Source: Hyphomicrobiales bacterium (GTDB lineage: Bacteria > Pseudomonadota > Alphaproteobacteria > Rhizobiales > Beijerinckiaceae). Taken from it: DNA of 36,851 nucleotides. The position numbers and the translations under genes were made by a program. Within the stretch, counting starts at the first letter, position 1; the number at the start of each line of letters is the position of its first letter. Below the pieces are notes generated by a model. The model searched no databases, was not told the origin of the DNA, and saw only the letters and a program-made list of their open reading frames with translations. The DNA lies in NCBI GenBank assembly GCA_019246665.1, contig JAFAQA010000134.1, positions 1-36,851 on the forward strand. Direction: 5' to 3'. This document shows positions 26,156-33,982 of this stretch, piece after piece.

Positions 26156-27943
26156 TCATGGCTGCCGAGGTCCGCTCGCTGGCATGTCGTGAGCGTTGGC
26201 GGCTGCGGATTTGTGCCCGTGACCTTCCCGGATGCGAGTGAAGCGCCAGGCGATCTCGCGCGTCACCGATGATTGAGCTTCGACGACGATTTGCAGGGTT
26301 CGTCCGGCGCCGTCGGCCGCGGCATAGAAGATGCTCTCTTCGAGCACCGGGTGCTGGCCGGCGACCTCGAATCGCCAGCACGCGCCGCTCGGCAGATCGA
26401 GCCTGACGGCGCCATCCCCGGGCTCCGGCGTCGCATGGACACCGGGATGGAGGTGAAAGCGGAGCGCGAAGGGCAGCGCGCCCGCGGGGCGCTTGGGATC
26501 GGCATCGAGGACGGCGTCGAGGCCGTGCACGGTCGAGCCGTCAGGGCTCAAGGCGATGCCGCGTTCGTGCAAGAGGCCGAAACGGCGCGCATAGCCCTGA
26601 TGCATCGCGGTCAACCGGGTTCCAGCCTCGCTTTCCTCGCGCAGGACCTTGGGCGCCCCCGGGGCATCGACGATGGCCGCCCCCAATTCGGTTCGCACAT
26701 TCCGCGTTTCGAACTGGCATGAAGAAGTATCGGCGAGCACGAGGCTCGAGTGAGCCGCCGTGTGGCGCGCTGCCTCGCGCGCGGCGCTCGAACCGGTGAG
26801 CGGCGCGCCACAATTCACGACGACGCGCCATGGCCCATCCGAGAACTCGAAGGCGAGCGCGCTCGCATGCGCCGCCCGAGAAAAATCGAAAGGGGGCGGG
26901 CCGCCGACATCCATGAGCAACGCGGTCGTGCCGGCCGCCAGCCGCTCGTAACCCGAAGCCGGGGCGCTGAGAAGCGGCTCGCCCGCAGCCTGCTCGTAGC
27001 GAAACACGATGGCCAATGAATCGGCCGGCATGTAGCCCGTGCCATGAAACAGGCCGAGAGTGCCATCCCCGAGGCGAAGCAGGCGCAAGAGCGCAAGGCT
27101 GCGACCGAGCGTCCGTTGCAGAAGCTCAGGCGGCGTCTCATTCTTGGCGAGGAAGAGGTGGCGGAGCGGCAAAAGGTCGAGGAGGAAATCGACGACCGCC
27201 CGCGGCGATCTGCTGATATGGCCGCCGTCCTCGAGGATGCATCGCCTGATCTCAGCCGTCAGGGCGCGGTTTGCCAGGCGCAGAAGTCTCGGTCTGGCAT
27301 CGGAGGAAAGCACCAAGGCACACAGCGCGATCGCGGGAAGGAATCGCTCCTCGACCGGAAAGCCGCCCCTTACCCCGACGATGAGGTGACGGGCATGTTG
27401 AGCGATGGCCCTCATGAAGCGCCGATAGAATGCCAGGTCGGCACCCTCGAGGAGGTAGGGCGAGGCGCTGATCCAGGACAAGAGGCGTCGCGCCGCCACG
27501 GGGGCGGCCCAGGCGGCATCTCCATTGTTCCTGCGTATCCGGAGAAAATCGGTGATGAGGGTGCGCGCCTGCGTCCGCGCCATCGGGCTTTCGGCCACGC
27601 GCAAATGGCGAAGCCAGCCGAAACCGTTCAGCAGGTTCTCCCACTGGGCAGACGGAGGCGCCATCTCGAAGGGGGATTGTCCCTGCGCATGCACGACCTT
27701 GCCGGCGAACACGAAGAAGCCGGCAAGGATATCCTCCGCGACCGTCGGATCATGGGTGCGCGGGTCAGGAGGCGCGATGATGAGCCGCTTCGGCATCCGA
27801 AGCGCCGAAACGGAAAGCGCCGCCGGCAAGGCACGCAAGGCCGCGCCGGTGCGAACCCAGGCGCGGCCCATTGCCGTCGTTCGCCACCGCGATCCAGCCA
27901 CCCTCGCTCCTTCGTCGATCGTTGTAAGAATTTCGCCCGACAA
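26156..27943 (-). CDS. heparinase II/III family protein
   Basis: This 595-residue protein resembles the alphaproteobacterial heparinase II/III-like family that is commonly found next to purH. The N-terminal two thirds is alpha-helical (FGWLRHLRVAESPMARTQARTLI...WISASPYLLEG), as in the alpha/alpha toroid. The C-terminal beta region starts near LLMDVGGPPPFDFSRAAHASALAFEFSDG, with VNCGAP and RHTAAHSSLVLADTSS, the conserved part of the Hepar_II_III domain. No signal peptide is evident. The likely start is TTG at 27943, preceded by an AAGAGG site 5 bases away; a GTG and an ATG follow in frame within 25 codons. The substrate is unknown, and most members of this subfamily have not been tested for lyase activity. 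Confidence 0.85.
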   Translation of the reverse strand: MSGEILTTIDEGARVAGSRWRTTAMGRAWVRTGAALRALPAALSVSALRMPKRLIIAPPDPRTHDPTVAEDILAGFFVFAGKVVHAQGQSPFEMAPPSAQWENLLNGFGWLRHLRVAESPMARTQARTLITDFLRIRRNNGDAAWAAPVAARRLLSWISASPYLLEGADLAFYRRFMRAIAQHARHLIVGVRGGFPVEERFLPAIALCALVLSSDARPRLLRLANRALTAEIRRCILEDGGHISRSPRAVVDFLLDLLPLRHLFLAKNETPPELLQRTLGRSLALLRLLRLGDGTLGLFHGTGYMPADSLAIVFRYEQAAGEPLLSAPASGYERLAAGTTALLMDVGGPPPFDFSRAAHASALAFEFSDGPWRVVVNCGAPLTGSSAAREAARHTAAHSSLVLADTSSCQFETRNVRTELGAAIVDAPGAPKVLREESEAGTRLTAMHQGYARRFGLLHERGIALSPDGSTVHGLDAVLDADPKRPAGALPFALRFHLHPGVHATPEPGDGAVRLDLPSGACWRFEVAGQHPVLEESIFYAAADGAGRTLQIVVEAQSSVTREIAWRFTRIREGHGHKSAAANAHDMPASGPRQP

Positions 27944-28545
27944 AATGCCTCTTCTTCAGAAAAGGCGTCCCCCCCGCCCCTTCGACTATGTGGCAGATTT
28001 CACCAGGGGATGGGAATCATACTTCGGAGACGTTCTATCGACGCCGGATCCGTCCCGGGCGAAGCCACCCGGATCCCGATATCCCGCTCCGATCCGTTAT
28101 GCGCGCGATCCTTAAGGCACGATCCGCAAAACTGACCCCTTTGCGATAAGATCCTGCAAAAAACCAAAAGATATGCTGGAAACTGCTGACTTGATTTGAA
28201 GGCAACACATTTTAATGGACATAGAGTTCTGCTTCGGTCCTTTCTGACGAGTGGGGAACGTTTGCCGGAGGGAGAACCATCACCCACACTTCCCGTCCTC
28301 CAGAATCACGCCTTGACTGTCGTATCGCCTGGCATAGCACAAGCCAAGGACGGCCTTTCCACGGTCCTGCCCAAGGTTTCGAGGCGAGCGCATGTCCGAC
28401 CGGGGGGTGGTGATGAAAAACACCTTCGCGAAACGCCTTTGCGCGGTCTCGCCTTCCCAAGCCGGAAAGGCCAAAGGCCGGCCCGGCTACCGAGAGGCTT
28501 GCGTTTGATGGGCAAAAAACACATCTGGTGGGAGGGGCCGAGAAC
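27944..28545. other. 602-bp divergent gap without a recognised gene
   Basis: This region lies between the heparinase-family gene (leftward) and the DUF1674 gene (rightward). It holds palindromic repeat copy C (28114-28176) and overlapping ORFs on both strands (28196-28558 plus; 28212-28649 and 28000-28287 minus) with no family resemblance. In many related genomes an RsmB-type rRNA methyltransferase gene stands between DUF1674 and the heparinase gene. It is absent here, and I see no remnant. Confidence 0.5.
28114..28176 (-). repeat. palindromic intergenic repeat, copy C
   Basis: Read on the minus strand it starts with ATATCTTTTGGTTTTTTGCA and has GATCTTATCGCAAAGG facing TCAGTTTTGCGGATCGTGC. 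This is the same order of blocks as copies A and B, with a few changes in the central loop. It lies in the divergent gap upstream of the heparinase-family gene. Confidence 0.7.
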
Positions 28546-28848
28546 ATGTGCAACATGACTGTTGCGACAAAATCCACGCCGAAGGAGGCTCGAGCGCTTC
28601 TCGGGGATACCGCCTCGGCCGGAGTGCCCGAACCGCAGAATGAAGCCAAAACCGCCGAGTCGGTGCGCGAACGCCGGCGCGAGGCCGCAAGGCGCGCCTT
28701 GGCGGAAGCTCAGGAGCGCATTCTCGAAAGGCGAAGCTCACCATTGCAAGTAGACGAGGCAGGCAAACATGAGCGCTTCGGGCGCGGGGGGTTGGATCCT
28801 GTTCGCTATGGGGACTGGGAGGTGAAGGGGATCGCGACGGATTTTTGA
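28546..28848 (+). CDS. DUF1674 / SDHAF4-like succinate dehydrogenase assembly factor
   Basis: This small protein (100 residues) ends with GRGGLDPVRYGDWEVKGIATDF, the diagnostic C-terminal motif of DUF1674, the family of the eukaryotic succinate dehydrogenase assembly factor SDHAF4. In mitochondria that factor protects and matures the flavinylated SdhA subunit; a similar bacterial role is inference. The middle (SVRERRREAARRALAEAQERI) is a charged helix. I choose ATG 28546 (MCNMTVATK) because GGAGGGG lies 8 bases upstream; the track's GTG at 28528 overlaps that site, and ATG 28555 is also possible. It is divergent from the heparinase-family gene and is followed after 173 bases by the Tim44-like gene. 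Confidence 0.85.
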   Translation: MCNMTVATKSTPKEARALLGDTASAGVPEPQNEAKTAESVRERRREAARRALAEAQERILERRSSPLQVDEAGKHERFGRGGLDPVRYGDWEVKGIATDF

Positions 28849-29021
28849 CGAAAACCGAGGGGTGCCGAAAAGGAAAGGGCGCGCTTTTAGGACTTGCAGT
28901 TCGCGGCGAAAACGATGTTTCGTCAGAAATTTGAAGGCCAAAGCGCGTCGGGGCTTCATTCCTCTTGTTTCTGCCCCAAATTCGTGGGCATGAGCTTGGG
29001 GCGGAAGAAGGCTGAAGACCC

Positions 29022-29738
29022 ATGTTCGATTCATTCGACGCCACCACGGTGTTTTTTCTTGCGGTCGCGGTTTTCATCGTGCTGCGGCTTCGATCTGTTC
29101 TTGGCCAGCGTCCACAGCGGGACGCTCCGCCGCGCAATCAAGCTGCCCCCGCACCTTTCCGCCGTGACACGGTCGGCCAGCCCGGTAATGTGATTCCGAT
29201 GTCGACGGTCGCAAATGACCGCGGATCACGCCCCGAGCCAAATCAGAATCCGGATCGCTGGAAGGGTTATGCCGAAGCGGACACGCCACTTGCGCTCAGC
29301 CTCGATGCAGTGGATGCCGCTTCCCGCGGGTTTGATCCTGGCGCCTTCTTGGCGGGAGCCCGCGGGGCTTACGAGCTCACGGTGACCTCATTCGCAAAGG
29401 GGGATCGCAAAAGGCTGCGGGATCTCCTCTCGCCCGAGGTGCTGGAAGGATTCTCCAAGGCCATCTCCGATCGCGAAGCCCGCGGCGAAAAGGTCGACAT
29501 GACACTCGTCTCGATCGATGATGCCAAGATTGTCGATGCGCAGGTGAAGGACATGGTTGCGCAAGTGACGGTGCGCTTCCTTTCCAAGCTGATCACCGCC
29601 ACCCGAGATCGTGACGGAAAAGTGGTCGATGGCAGCCCCGACAAGGTCGTCGACGTCACCGATGTCTGGACGTTCTCCCGCGATACGCGCTCCTCCGATC
29701 CGAATTGGCAGCTCGTCGCGACCGAAACGACGCATTGA
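29022..29738 (+). CDS. Tim44/TimA family protein
   Basis: This 238-residue membrane-anchored protein carries a C-terminal Tim44-like domain. One N-terminal transmembrane helix (ATTVFFLAVAVFIVLRLRSVLG) is followed by a disordered, Pro/Arg/Asn-rich linker to about residue 85. The domain then has FDPGAFLAGARGAYELTVTSFAKGDRKRLRDLLSPEVLEGF, VSIDDAKIVDAQ and DVWTFSRDTRSSDPNWQLVATE, as in the alphaproteobacterial TimA-like proteins related to mitochondrial Tim44. The function is not settled; an envelope adaptor role is inferred. The ATG at 29022 has a weak purine-rich site. It is followed by mltA and Smr genes, a block conserved in Rhizobiales. Confidence 0.9.
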   Translation: MFDSFDATTVFFLAVAVFIVLRLRSVLGQRPQRDAPPRNQAAPAPFRRDTVGQPGNVIPMSTVANDRGSRPEPNQNPDRWKGYAEADTPLALSLDAVDAASRGFDPGAFLAGARGAYELTVTSFAKGDRKRLRDLLSPEVLEGFSKAISDREARGEKVDMTLVSIDDAKIVDAQVKDMVAQVTVRFLSKLITATRDRDGKVVDGSPDKVVDVTDVWTFSRDTRSSDPNWQLVATETTH

Positions 29739-29833
29739 GCCCGCGCCGAGACCTGCATTCTTCGACACCCGCTGAGCTCGAGTCGATTTCGGCATCGGCG
29801 AAACGTGGCCGTGAAGAAATCGGCGTTTTGGCG

Positions 29834-30955
29834 ATGACGCAGTCGCGGGATTTTCGGCCTGCGGCTTTCCATGAGCTTCGCAATTGGGCGGCGGACGACG
29901 CTCTCGCCGCCTTCGCTGTTTTCAAGGCCGGTGCGGCCGCGATCGTCGAGGGGCGGGCGCCGTTGCGCTCCGCCCGGGCGCCAAGCGCATCGCTCGTCGC
30001 GATCGGCAGAGCCGCGCTTTCCGAAAACCCACGCAGCGCCGTCGAGGCTCGCGCTTTCTTCGAGAGGCAGTTCGCGCCTTTCGAGATTTTTCCGGACGCC
30101 GAACCAAGCGGGCCGGAAGGGGCGTTCTTCACCGGCTATTTCGAGCCCGTGACCGAGGGTTCGAGCGAGCAAAGCGCCAGCTTCCAGGCTCCCATTCTGG
30201 CGCGCCCCGTCGATCTTGTGACGCTCGCTCGCGGCGAACACCTCAAAGGTTGCGATGTGCCTCTCACGAGCGCGCGCCGCGTGGGAGGACGACTCCAGCC
30301 CTTTCCCGACCGCGCCGCGATCGACGCCGGTGCACTCGCTGGGCAAGGGCTCGAGCTCGTCTGGCTCAAGGATCACGTCGAGGTCTTCATTATTCAGGTG
30401 CAAGGCTCGGCTCAGGTGAAGCTTAAGGATGGGCGTCGGATTCGGCTCCGATATGACGGCCGCAATGGCTGGCCTTACACATCGATCGGCAGGCTGCTGA
30501 TCGAAGAGCGCGCGATCGCCTCTCACGAAATGTCGCTTGAAGCGCTGACGAACTGGCTGCGCGCCCATCCGCGGAAGGCCGAATCCGTCATGCGTCGCAA
30601 CCGCTCTTACGTATTCTTCGCCATCGCGGACGGCCTCGGGGAAAGCAGCGGTCCCGTCGGGGGCGCCGATATTCCTTTGACGCCCGGCCGCTCCCTCGCG
30701 GTCGATCGCGGCATGTGGTCTTATGGCCTGCCCTTTTGGGTCGATGTCGAACGACCTCTGCCGGATGATGGCGGACGGGATCGGTGGCAAAGGCTCATGA
30801 TCGCTCAGGACACGGGAACGGCGATCGTCGGGGCCGGCCGCATCGACATTTTCGTCGGAAGCGGCGCGGGGGCCGGGAGCCTCGCGGGCCGCCAGCGGCA
30901 TCATGGCCGCCTCTTCGTGCTGTTGCCACGCGGCGAGGCGCCGGTCCGATCATGA
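29834..30955 (+). CDS. mltA: membrane-bound lytic murein transglycosylase A family (MltA with 3D domain)
   Basis: This murein hydrolase cleaves the MurNAc-GlcNAc bond of peptidoglycan with formation of 1,6-anhydroMurNAc. It has 373 residues from ATG 29834. The MltA domain runs from about 90 (EGAFFTGYFEPVTEGS) through LVWLKDHVEVFIIQVQGSAQVKLKDG to about 250. The 3D domain at the C-terminus has LMIAQDTGTAIVGAGRIDIFVGSG with its conserved aspartates. The track's start at 29705 would overlap the Tim44-like gene and adds 43 residues without resemblance. I see no signal peptide or lipobox at this start, which is odd for an envelope enzyme, although Rhizobiales members often look like this. The stop overlaps the Smr start (ATGA). 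Confidence 0.9.
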   Translation: MTQSRDFRPAAFHELRNWAADDALAAFAVFKAGAAAIVEGRAPLRSARAPSASLVAIGRAALSENPRSAVEARAFFERQFAPFEIFPDAEPSGPEGAFFTGYFEPVTEGSSEQSASFQAPILARPVDLVTLARGEHLKGCDVPLTSARRVGGRLQPFPDRAAIDAGALAGQGLELVWLKDHVEVFIIQVQGSAQVKLKDGRRIRLRYDGRNGWPYTSIGRLLIEERAIASHEMSLEALTNWLRAHPRKAESVMRRNRSYVFFAIADGLGESSGPVGGADIPLTPGRSLAVDRGMWSYGLPFWVDVERPLPDDGGRDRWQRLMIAQDTGTAIVGAGRIDIFVGSGAGAGSLAGRQRHHGRLFVLLPRGEAPVRS

Positions 30956-31554
30956 CGGCGCGCAGTCGCAACTCGCGTCGTCGCGTGCGAGGCCAACTCA
31001 CCGAAGAAGATCTGCGCCTTTGGGCCGAAGTCGCACGCAGCGCCAAGCCGCTGCGAGGCAGAGCCATGCCCAAAGTGACAGCGGAGCCCTCGCTGCCGCC
31101 GAGCGACGGCGCGGCAAGCGCTTCCGAACCGGAGCGCGAGACGCCTCGGGGCCGGCGAGTTCCGGAGCGCCCTGCCGCCAGCGAAGCTCCGCAAGCGCCG
31201 CTCGTGACGCTCGAGCGCCGGCTTCTGCAGCGCCTGCGCCGCGGCAGGACGGCGCCAGGCGCCGTGATCGATCTGCACGGATTGCGCCAAGAGGAGGCGC
31301 GACGGCGACTTTCCGCCTTTCTGCACGATTGCCAAGCGAGGGGTAAGAAAACCGCGATCGTCATCACGGGAAAGGGCGGCATGACATTCTCGTTTGCCGG
31401 CGAACGTGGTGTGCTGCGTCGTGCCGTGCCGCTTTGGCTCGCCATGCCGGATTTGCGACCGCTCGTCATCGGCTTTACGGAAGCAGGCGCAGGACTTGGC
31501 GGGGCGGGCGCGCTCATCTTGCGCATTCGCGCCACGCGAGCCACTCGATCATGA
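30952..31554 (+). CDS. Smr/MutS2-C domain protein
   Basis: This 200-residue cytoplasmic protein carries a C-terminal Smr domain, a nuclease-like fold found in MutS2 and in stand-alone proteins that can nick or cleave nucleic acids. The basic, Pro/Ala-rich N-terminal half (1-95) precedes the domain with AVIDLHGLRQEEARRRLSAFL (about 104-124) and IVITGKG (about 136-142), then WLAMPDLRPLVIGFTEAGAGLGGAGALILRIR. The start ATG at 30952 overlaps the mltA stop in ATGA; the track start at 30784 is internal to mltA. Its TGA stop lies inside the edge of a palindromic repeat (GATCATGAACCGCAAAAG), so the last residues may derive from the repeat. Confidence 0.9.
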   Translation: MTARSRNSRRRVRGQLTEEDLRLWAEVARSAKPLRGRAMPKVTAEPSLPPSDGAASASEPERETPRGRRVPERPAASEAPQAPLVTLERRLLQRLRRGRTAPGAVIDLHGLRQEEARRRLSAFLHDCQARGKKTAIVITGKGGMTFSFAGERGVLRRAVPLWLAMPDLRPLVIGFTEAGAGLGGAGALILRIRATRATRS

Positions 31555-31677
31555 ACCGCAAAAGTGGTCCCTGGGAAGGCGTGGCGCTTCGATGAGATCA
31601 GTAGCGTCGGGTTATCTTTTTGTTTTTCCGCATGATCTTATCGCAAAAGTGGGGCCACTTTTGCGGATCATGCTCTG
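31548..31677. repeat. palindromic repeat copy B with an inverted partial partner
   Basis: Copy B (31611-31677, plus strand) reads TTATCTTTTTGTTTTTCCGC, then CATGATCTTAT, CGCAAAAGTGG, GG, CCACTTTTGCG and GATCATGCTCT. Its 11-bp inner stem is perfect around GG, and CATGATC/GATCATG form a 7-bp outer stem. A partial inverted partner, GATCATGAACCGCAAAAGTGG, begins at 31548 at the Smr stop. The two can pair over about 80 bases. The stretch fills the gap between the Smr gene and the adenosine kinase gene. Confidence 0.75.
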
Positions 31678-31780
31678 GACTCATGCGTTCGGCCGCCTCG
31701 ACTTGACCCCTTAGAGCCCGAATGCGAGAGGCTGCGTCGCGCGGGCCCCTCGTCCGTGATCTTCCTCGAGCCGGAAATGG

Positions 31781-32785
31781 ATGATGACCGAAACGCGCTA
31801 CGATGTCCTGGGCCTCGGCAATGCCATCGTCGATGTGATTGCCCGCACCGAGGATGATTTTCTGGCGAAGCACAAACTCAACAAAGGCGCGATGACCCTC
31901 ATCGAGGAGGCGCGCGCCGAAGCGCTTTTTCAGTCAATGGGGCCTGCCGAGATCATCTCGGGCGGCTGCGCCGCGAACACCGCATCCGGCGTCGCATCCC
32001 TGGGAGGCCGCGCCGCTTTCATCGGGAAGGTTCGCCAAGACACGCTCGGCGAGCTCTTCGCCCAGAATATCCGCGCTTTCGGCGTCGATTTCGAGACGTT
32101 GCCGGCGACATCAGGACCGGCGACCGCAAGGTCCTTCATCATGGTCACGCCGGACGGCGAGCGGACCATGAACACCTACCTTGGCGCCTGCCAAGGCCTT
32201 GGCCCCGACGATGTGGCCGAGAGGGCCGTCACAATGAGCGCCTTCATCTACCTCGAAGGATATCTTTGGGATCCCCCGCTCGCCAAGGAGGCCTTCCGCA
32301 AAGCCGCGGAGATTGCTCATGGGGCGGGTCGAAAAGTGGCTCTGACGCTTTCCGATGCGTTTTGCGTCGATCGCTATCGCGACGAATTCATGGAGCTCCT
32401 TCGTTCACGCGTCGTGGACATTCTATTTGCCAACGAACATGAATTGAAAAGCCTATTTACGACCGAGGATTTTGAGACGGCCGTGGCGGCTTTGCGCGAT
32501 ATGGGCGCGCTCGGCGTCGTCACGCGCGGCGCTAACGGCGCGATGACCGTCACGCGTGAGGATACGGTCGCCGTGCCGGCCTTTCCGATCGAGCGGCTCG
32601 TCGACACCACGGGAGCCGGCGATCTCTTCGCGGGCGGCTTTCTGTTCGGGTTGGCGCGTGGCTTTCCTGAAAAGGAGTGCCTGCGGCTAGGCACGCTTGC
32701 AGCCGCGGAGGTGATCCAGCATATCGGCGCGCGTCCGCAACGGAGCTTGAAGGAGCTTGCCGAGCAGGAAGGACTTGCGGGGTGA
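31781..32785 (+). CDS. adenosine kinase, PfkB family
   Basis: This 334-residue ribokinase/PfkB-fold sugar kinase is the type annotated as adenosine kinase in Alphaproteobacteria; it would convert adenosine to AMP. The N-terminal YDVLGLGNAIVDVIARTEDDFL, the SGGCAANTASGVASLGGRAAFIGKV block (PfkB signature 1 region) and VDTTGAGDLFAGGFLFGLARG (signature 2, anion hole and catalytic Asp) are all intact. Two adjacent ATGs (31781, 31784) could be used; the preceding GGAAATGG is a weak ribosome binding site. Substrate specificity is by family resemblance, not proven. Its stop abuts the stop of the convergent RES toxin gene with no bases between (TGA|TCA). Confidence 0.9.
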   Translation: MMTETRYDVLGLGNAIVDVIARTEDDFLAKHKLNKGAMTLIEEARAEALFQSMGPAEIISGGCAANTASGVASLGGRAAFIGKVRQDTLGELFAQNIRAFGVDFETLPATSGPATARSFIMVTPDGERTMNTYLGACQGLGPDDVAERAVTMSAFIYLEGYLWDPPLAKEAFRKAAEIAHGAGRKVALTLSDAFCVDRYRDEFMELLRSRVVDILFANEHELKSLFTTEDFETAVAALRDMGALGVVTRGANGAMTVTREDTVAVPAFPIERLVDTTGAGDLFAGGFLFGLARGFPEKECLRLGTLAAAEVIQHIGARPQRSLKELAEQEGLAG

Positions 32786-33460
32786 TCAAGTGGCCGTCAG
32801 CTTGCGGACCTCGATGGTCCGGATCGCGACCGAGACCGTTATTTCGAAATGATCCGTCTGGACGATCTCCGTGATGTTGAGCGGACGGTGAGCGGCGACG
32901 TTTTGCCCATGGCGCCGCCTCAGGCTGTCGTAGAGGATGCCGGCGCCTCCAGAGGCTCGCATCTTTTCCCCAAGCATCTGAGAGGCGTCGTATCGGTCCG
33001 AGGCGTAGATGTCGGCGCGGGCGAGCTGCTGGCCTCGGATGTCGAGATATTCTCCCAATAGAGTGGCGGAATAGGCGCGATACCGGCGACTCATGGAAGG
33101 GAGGGCGCGCGCCAGGGTTTCGCGCCTGAGATGATGACCGACCTCGGCCGCCGAGGTGCGCAGATCATCGGCCGCATACCATGCCCCAAGCTCGGCACCA
33201 TTGAAGCGCATGCCTCCCGGCGGAACATGCAAAAACGCCCCCATCACGATGCTGGAGTTTGGCCTGCCATAGGCCCATTCCGATCGCGGTAAGCGCGCGA
33301 TCCGATCGGCGACAAAGCGGTCGTTCGTCCACCCGACGAGTTCCATGACGGCTGCCAAATCAGCCGCCATGGAGACTGAGTCGAAAAGTCCGATCGGAGG
33401 AAATTGCGAAGGTATCAGTCGGAAAGCCGGCAGCGGCGCCGCCGCGTATGCATCCGTCAC
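32786..33460 (-). CDS. RES domain toxin (type II TA)
   Basis: This 224-residue protein is a RES-domain toxin, a family related to ADP-ribosyltransferases whose members degrade NAD+ or ADP-ribosylate a metabolic enzyme. The conserved residues are visible: Arg85 in MRFNGAELGAWYAA with Tyr95, Glu106 in TSAAEVGHH and Ser179 in GAGILYDSLR. The GTG start at 33460 overlaps the antitoxin stop by 4 bases (GTGA), so translation is coupled. It lacks any truncation. Convergence with adenosine kinase without a spacer means readthrough or antisense transcription is possible. Confidence 0.92.
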   Translation of the reverse strand: MTDAYAAAPLPAFRLIPSQFPPIGLFDSVSMAADLAAVMELVGWTNDRFVADRIARLPRSEWAYGRPNSSIVMGAFLHVPPGGMRFNGAELGAWYAADDLRTSAAEVGHHLRRETLARALPSMSRRYRAYSATLLGEYLDIRGQQLARADIYASDRYDASQMLGEKMRASGGAGILYDSLRRRHGQNVAAHRPLNITEIVQTDHFEITVSVAIRTIEVRKLTAT

Positions 33461-33975
33461 CGAAACACCAGCTCATTGTCCTCGTAAGGCAGGAAGTCGA
33501 TGTCCAGCGAATTCGGCGGCATGTATTGGCCGCCCCGCGCGCCATCGAGGAAACGGCGCACGGTCAACAGAGCGTCCTGCGAGCCGCTCGTCACGAGATC
33601 GAGCGGAGATCGCCCGCCAAAGACGGGCGCGTTATGCGGACCTCTTAGCCAAGCGACGCCAAGCCGCTCATTTGGATACAATATGCCGAGCGCCTGGTGA
33701 ATTCCGAACACCGCTGAAATGCGCGTCAATGTATCGACGCTCAAGGTGAATGACCCGTGTTCCCGGGCGAGACGGCACCAATTGTAATAAGTTGAGCGCG
33801 AGGGAAGGCCCAAAACTAAAAGCCGCTGCTCTTCGCTCAAGCCCCACAGATCCGCGATGGCGAGGAAGGTCCGCAGCGCGGGCGCGCTGAGGCGCCGACG
33901 ATTGGCTGATGCGAAAGAGGCCCCGCTCGCTCGTTGGGCGGCATCATGGGAAGATAAGGCTCGGCGGGTTTTCAT
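33457..33975 (-). CDS. Xre/MbcA/ParS-type antitoxin (DUF2384 C-terminus)
   Basis: This 172-residue antitoxin pairs with the RES toxin and should bind DNA to repress the operon. An N-terminal Xre-like helix-turn-helix (LRTFLAIADLWGLSEEQRLLVLGLPSRSTYYNWCR, about 34-68) is followed by the ParS/MbcA toxin-binding region (AVFGIHQALGILYPNERLGVAWLRGPHNAPVFGGRSPLDLVTSG). The C-terminal tail QYMPPNSLDIDFLPYEDNELVFR extends past the usual end of DUF2384. It may fill the toxin's active-site cleft, as a C-terminal antitoxin tail does in MbcA-type pairs; that is inference. The ATG at 33975 has a weak site (TGGACC). An operator with three half-sites lies 8-31 bases upstream. Confidence 0.9.
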   Translation of the reverse strand: MKTRRALSSHDAAQRASGASFASANRRRLSAPALRTFLAIADLWGLSEEQRLLVLGLPSRSTYYNWCRLAREHGSFTLSVDTLTRISAVFGIHQALGILYPNERLGVAWLRGPHNAPVFGGRSPLDLVTSGSQDALLTVRRFLDGARGGQYMPPNSLDIDFLPYEDNELVFR

Positions 33976-33982
33976 GTGATGG

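Noticed and set aside
24428-26272. 614-aa ORF on the plus strand across purH
   Set aside because: Antisense shadow of purH, which has all expected motifs.
28196-28649. Overlapping ORFs on both strands before the DUF1674 gene
   Set aside because: No motif or homology that I can see; the plus-strand ORF overlaps the DUF1674 start in another frame. Considered as a transposase or rsmB remnant but nothing supports that.
29705-29833. Upstream start of mltA overlapping the Tim44-like gene
   Set aside because: The extra residues are low-complexity and overlap a confident gene; ATG 29834 is preferred.
29369-30904. 511-aa ORF on the minus strand across the Tim44-like and mltA genes
   Set aside because: Antisense shadow; the plus-strand genes have intact motifs.
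17211-33975. The two toxin-antitoxin modules and the repeats as parts of one genomic island
   Set aside because: They are separated by many core genes with normal order and no integrase, tRNA or attachment site, so they look like independent small insertions.
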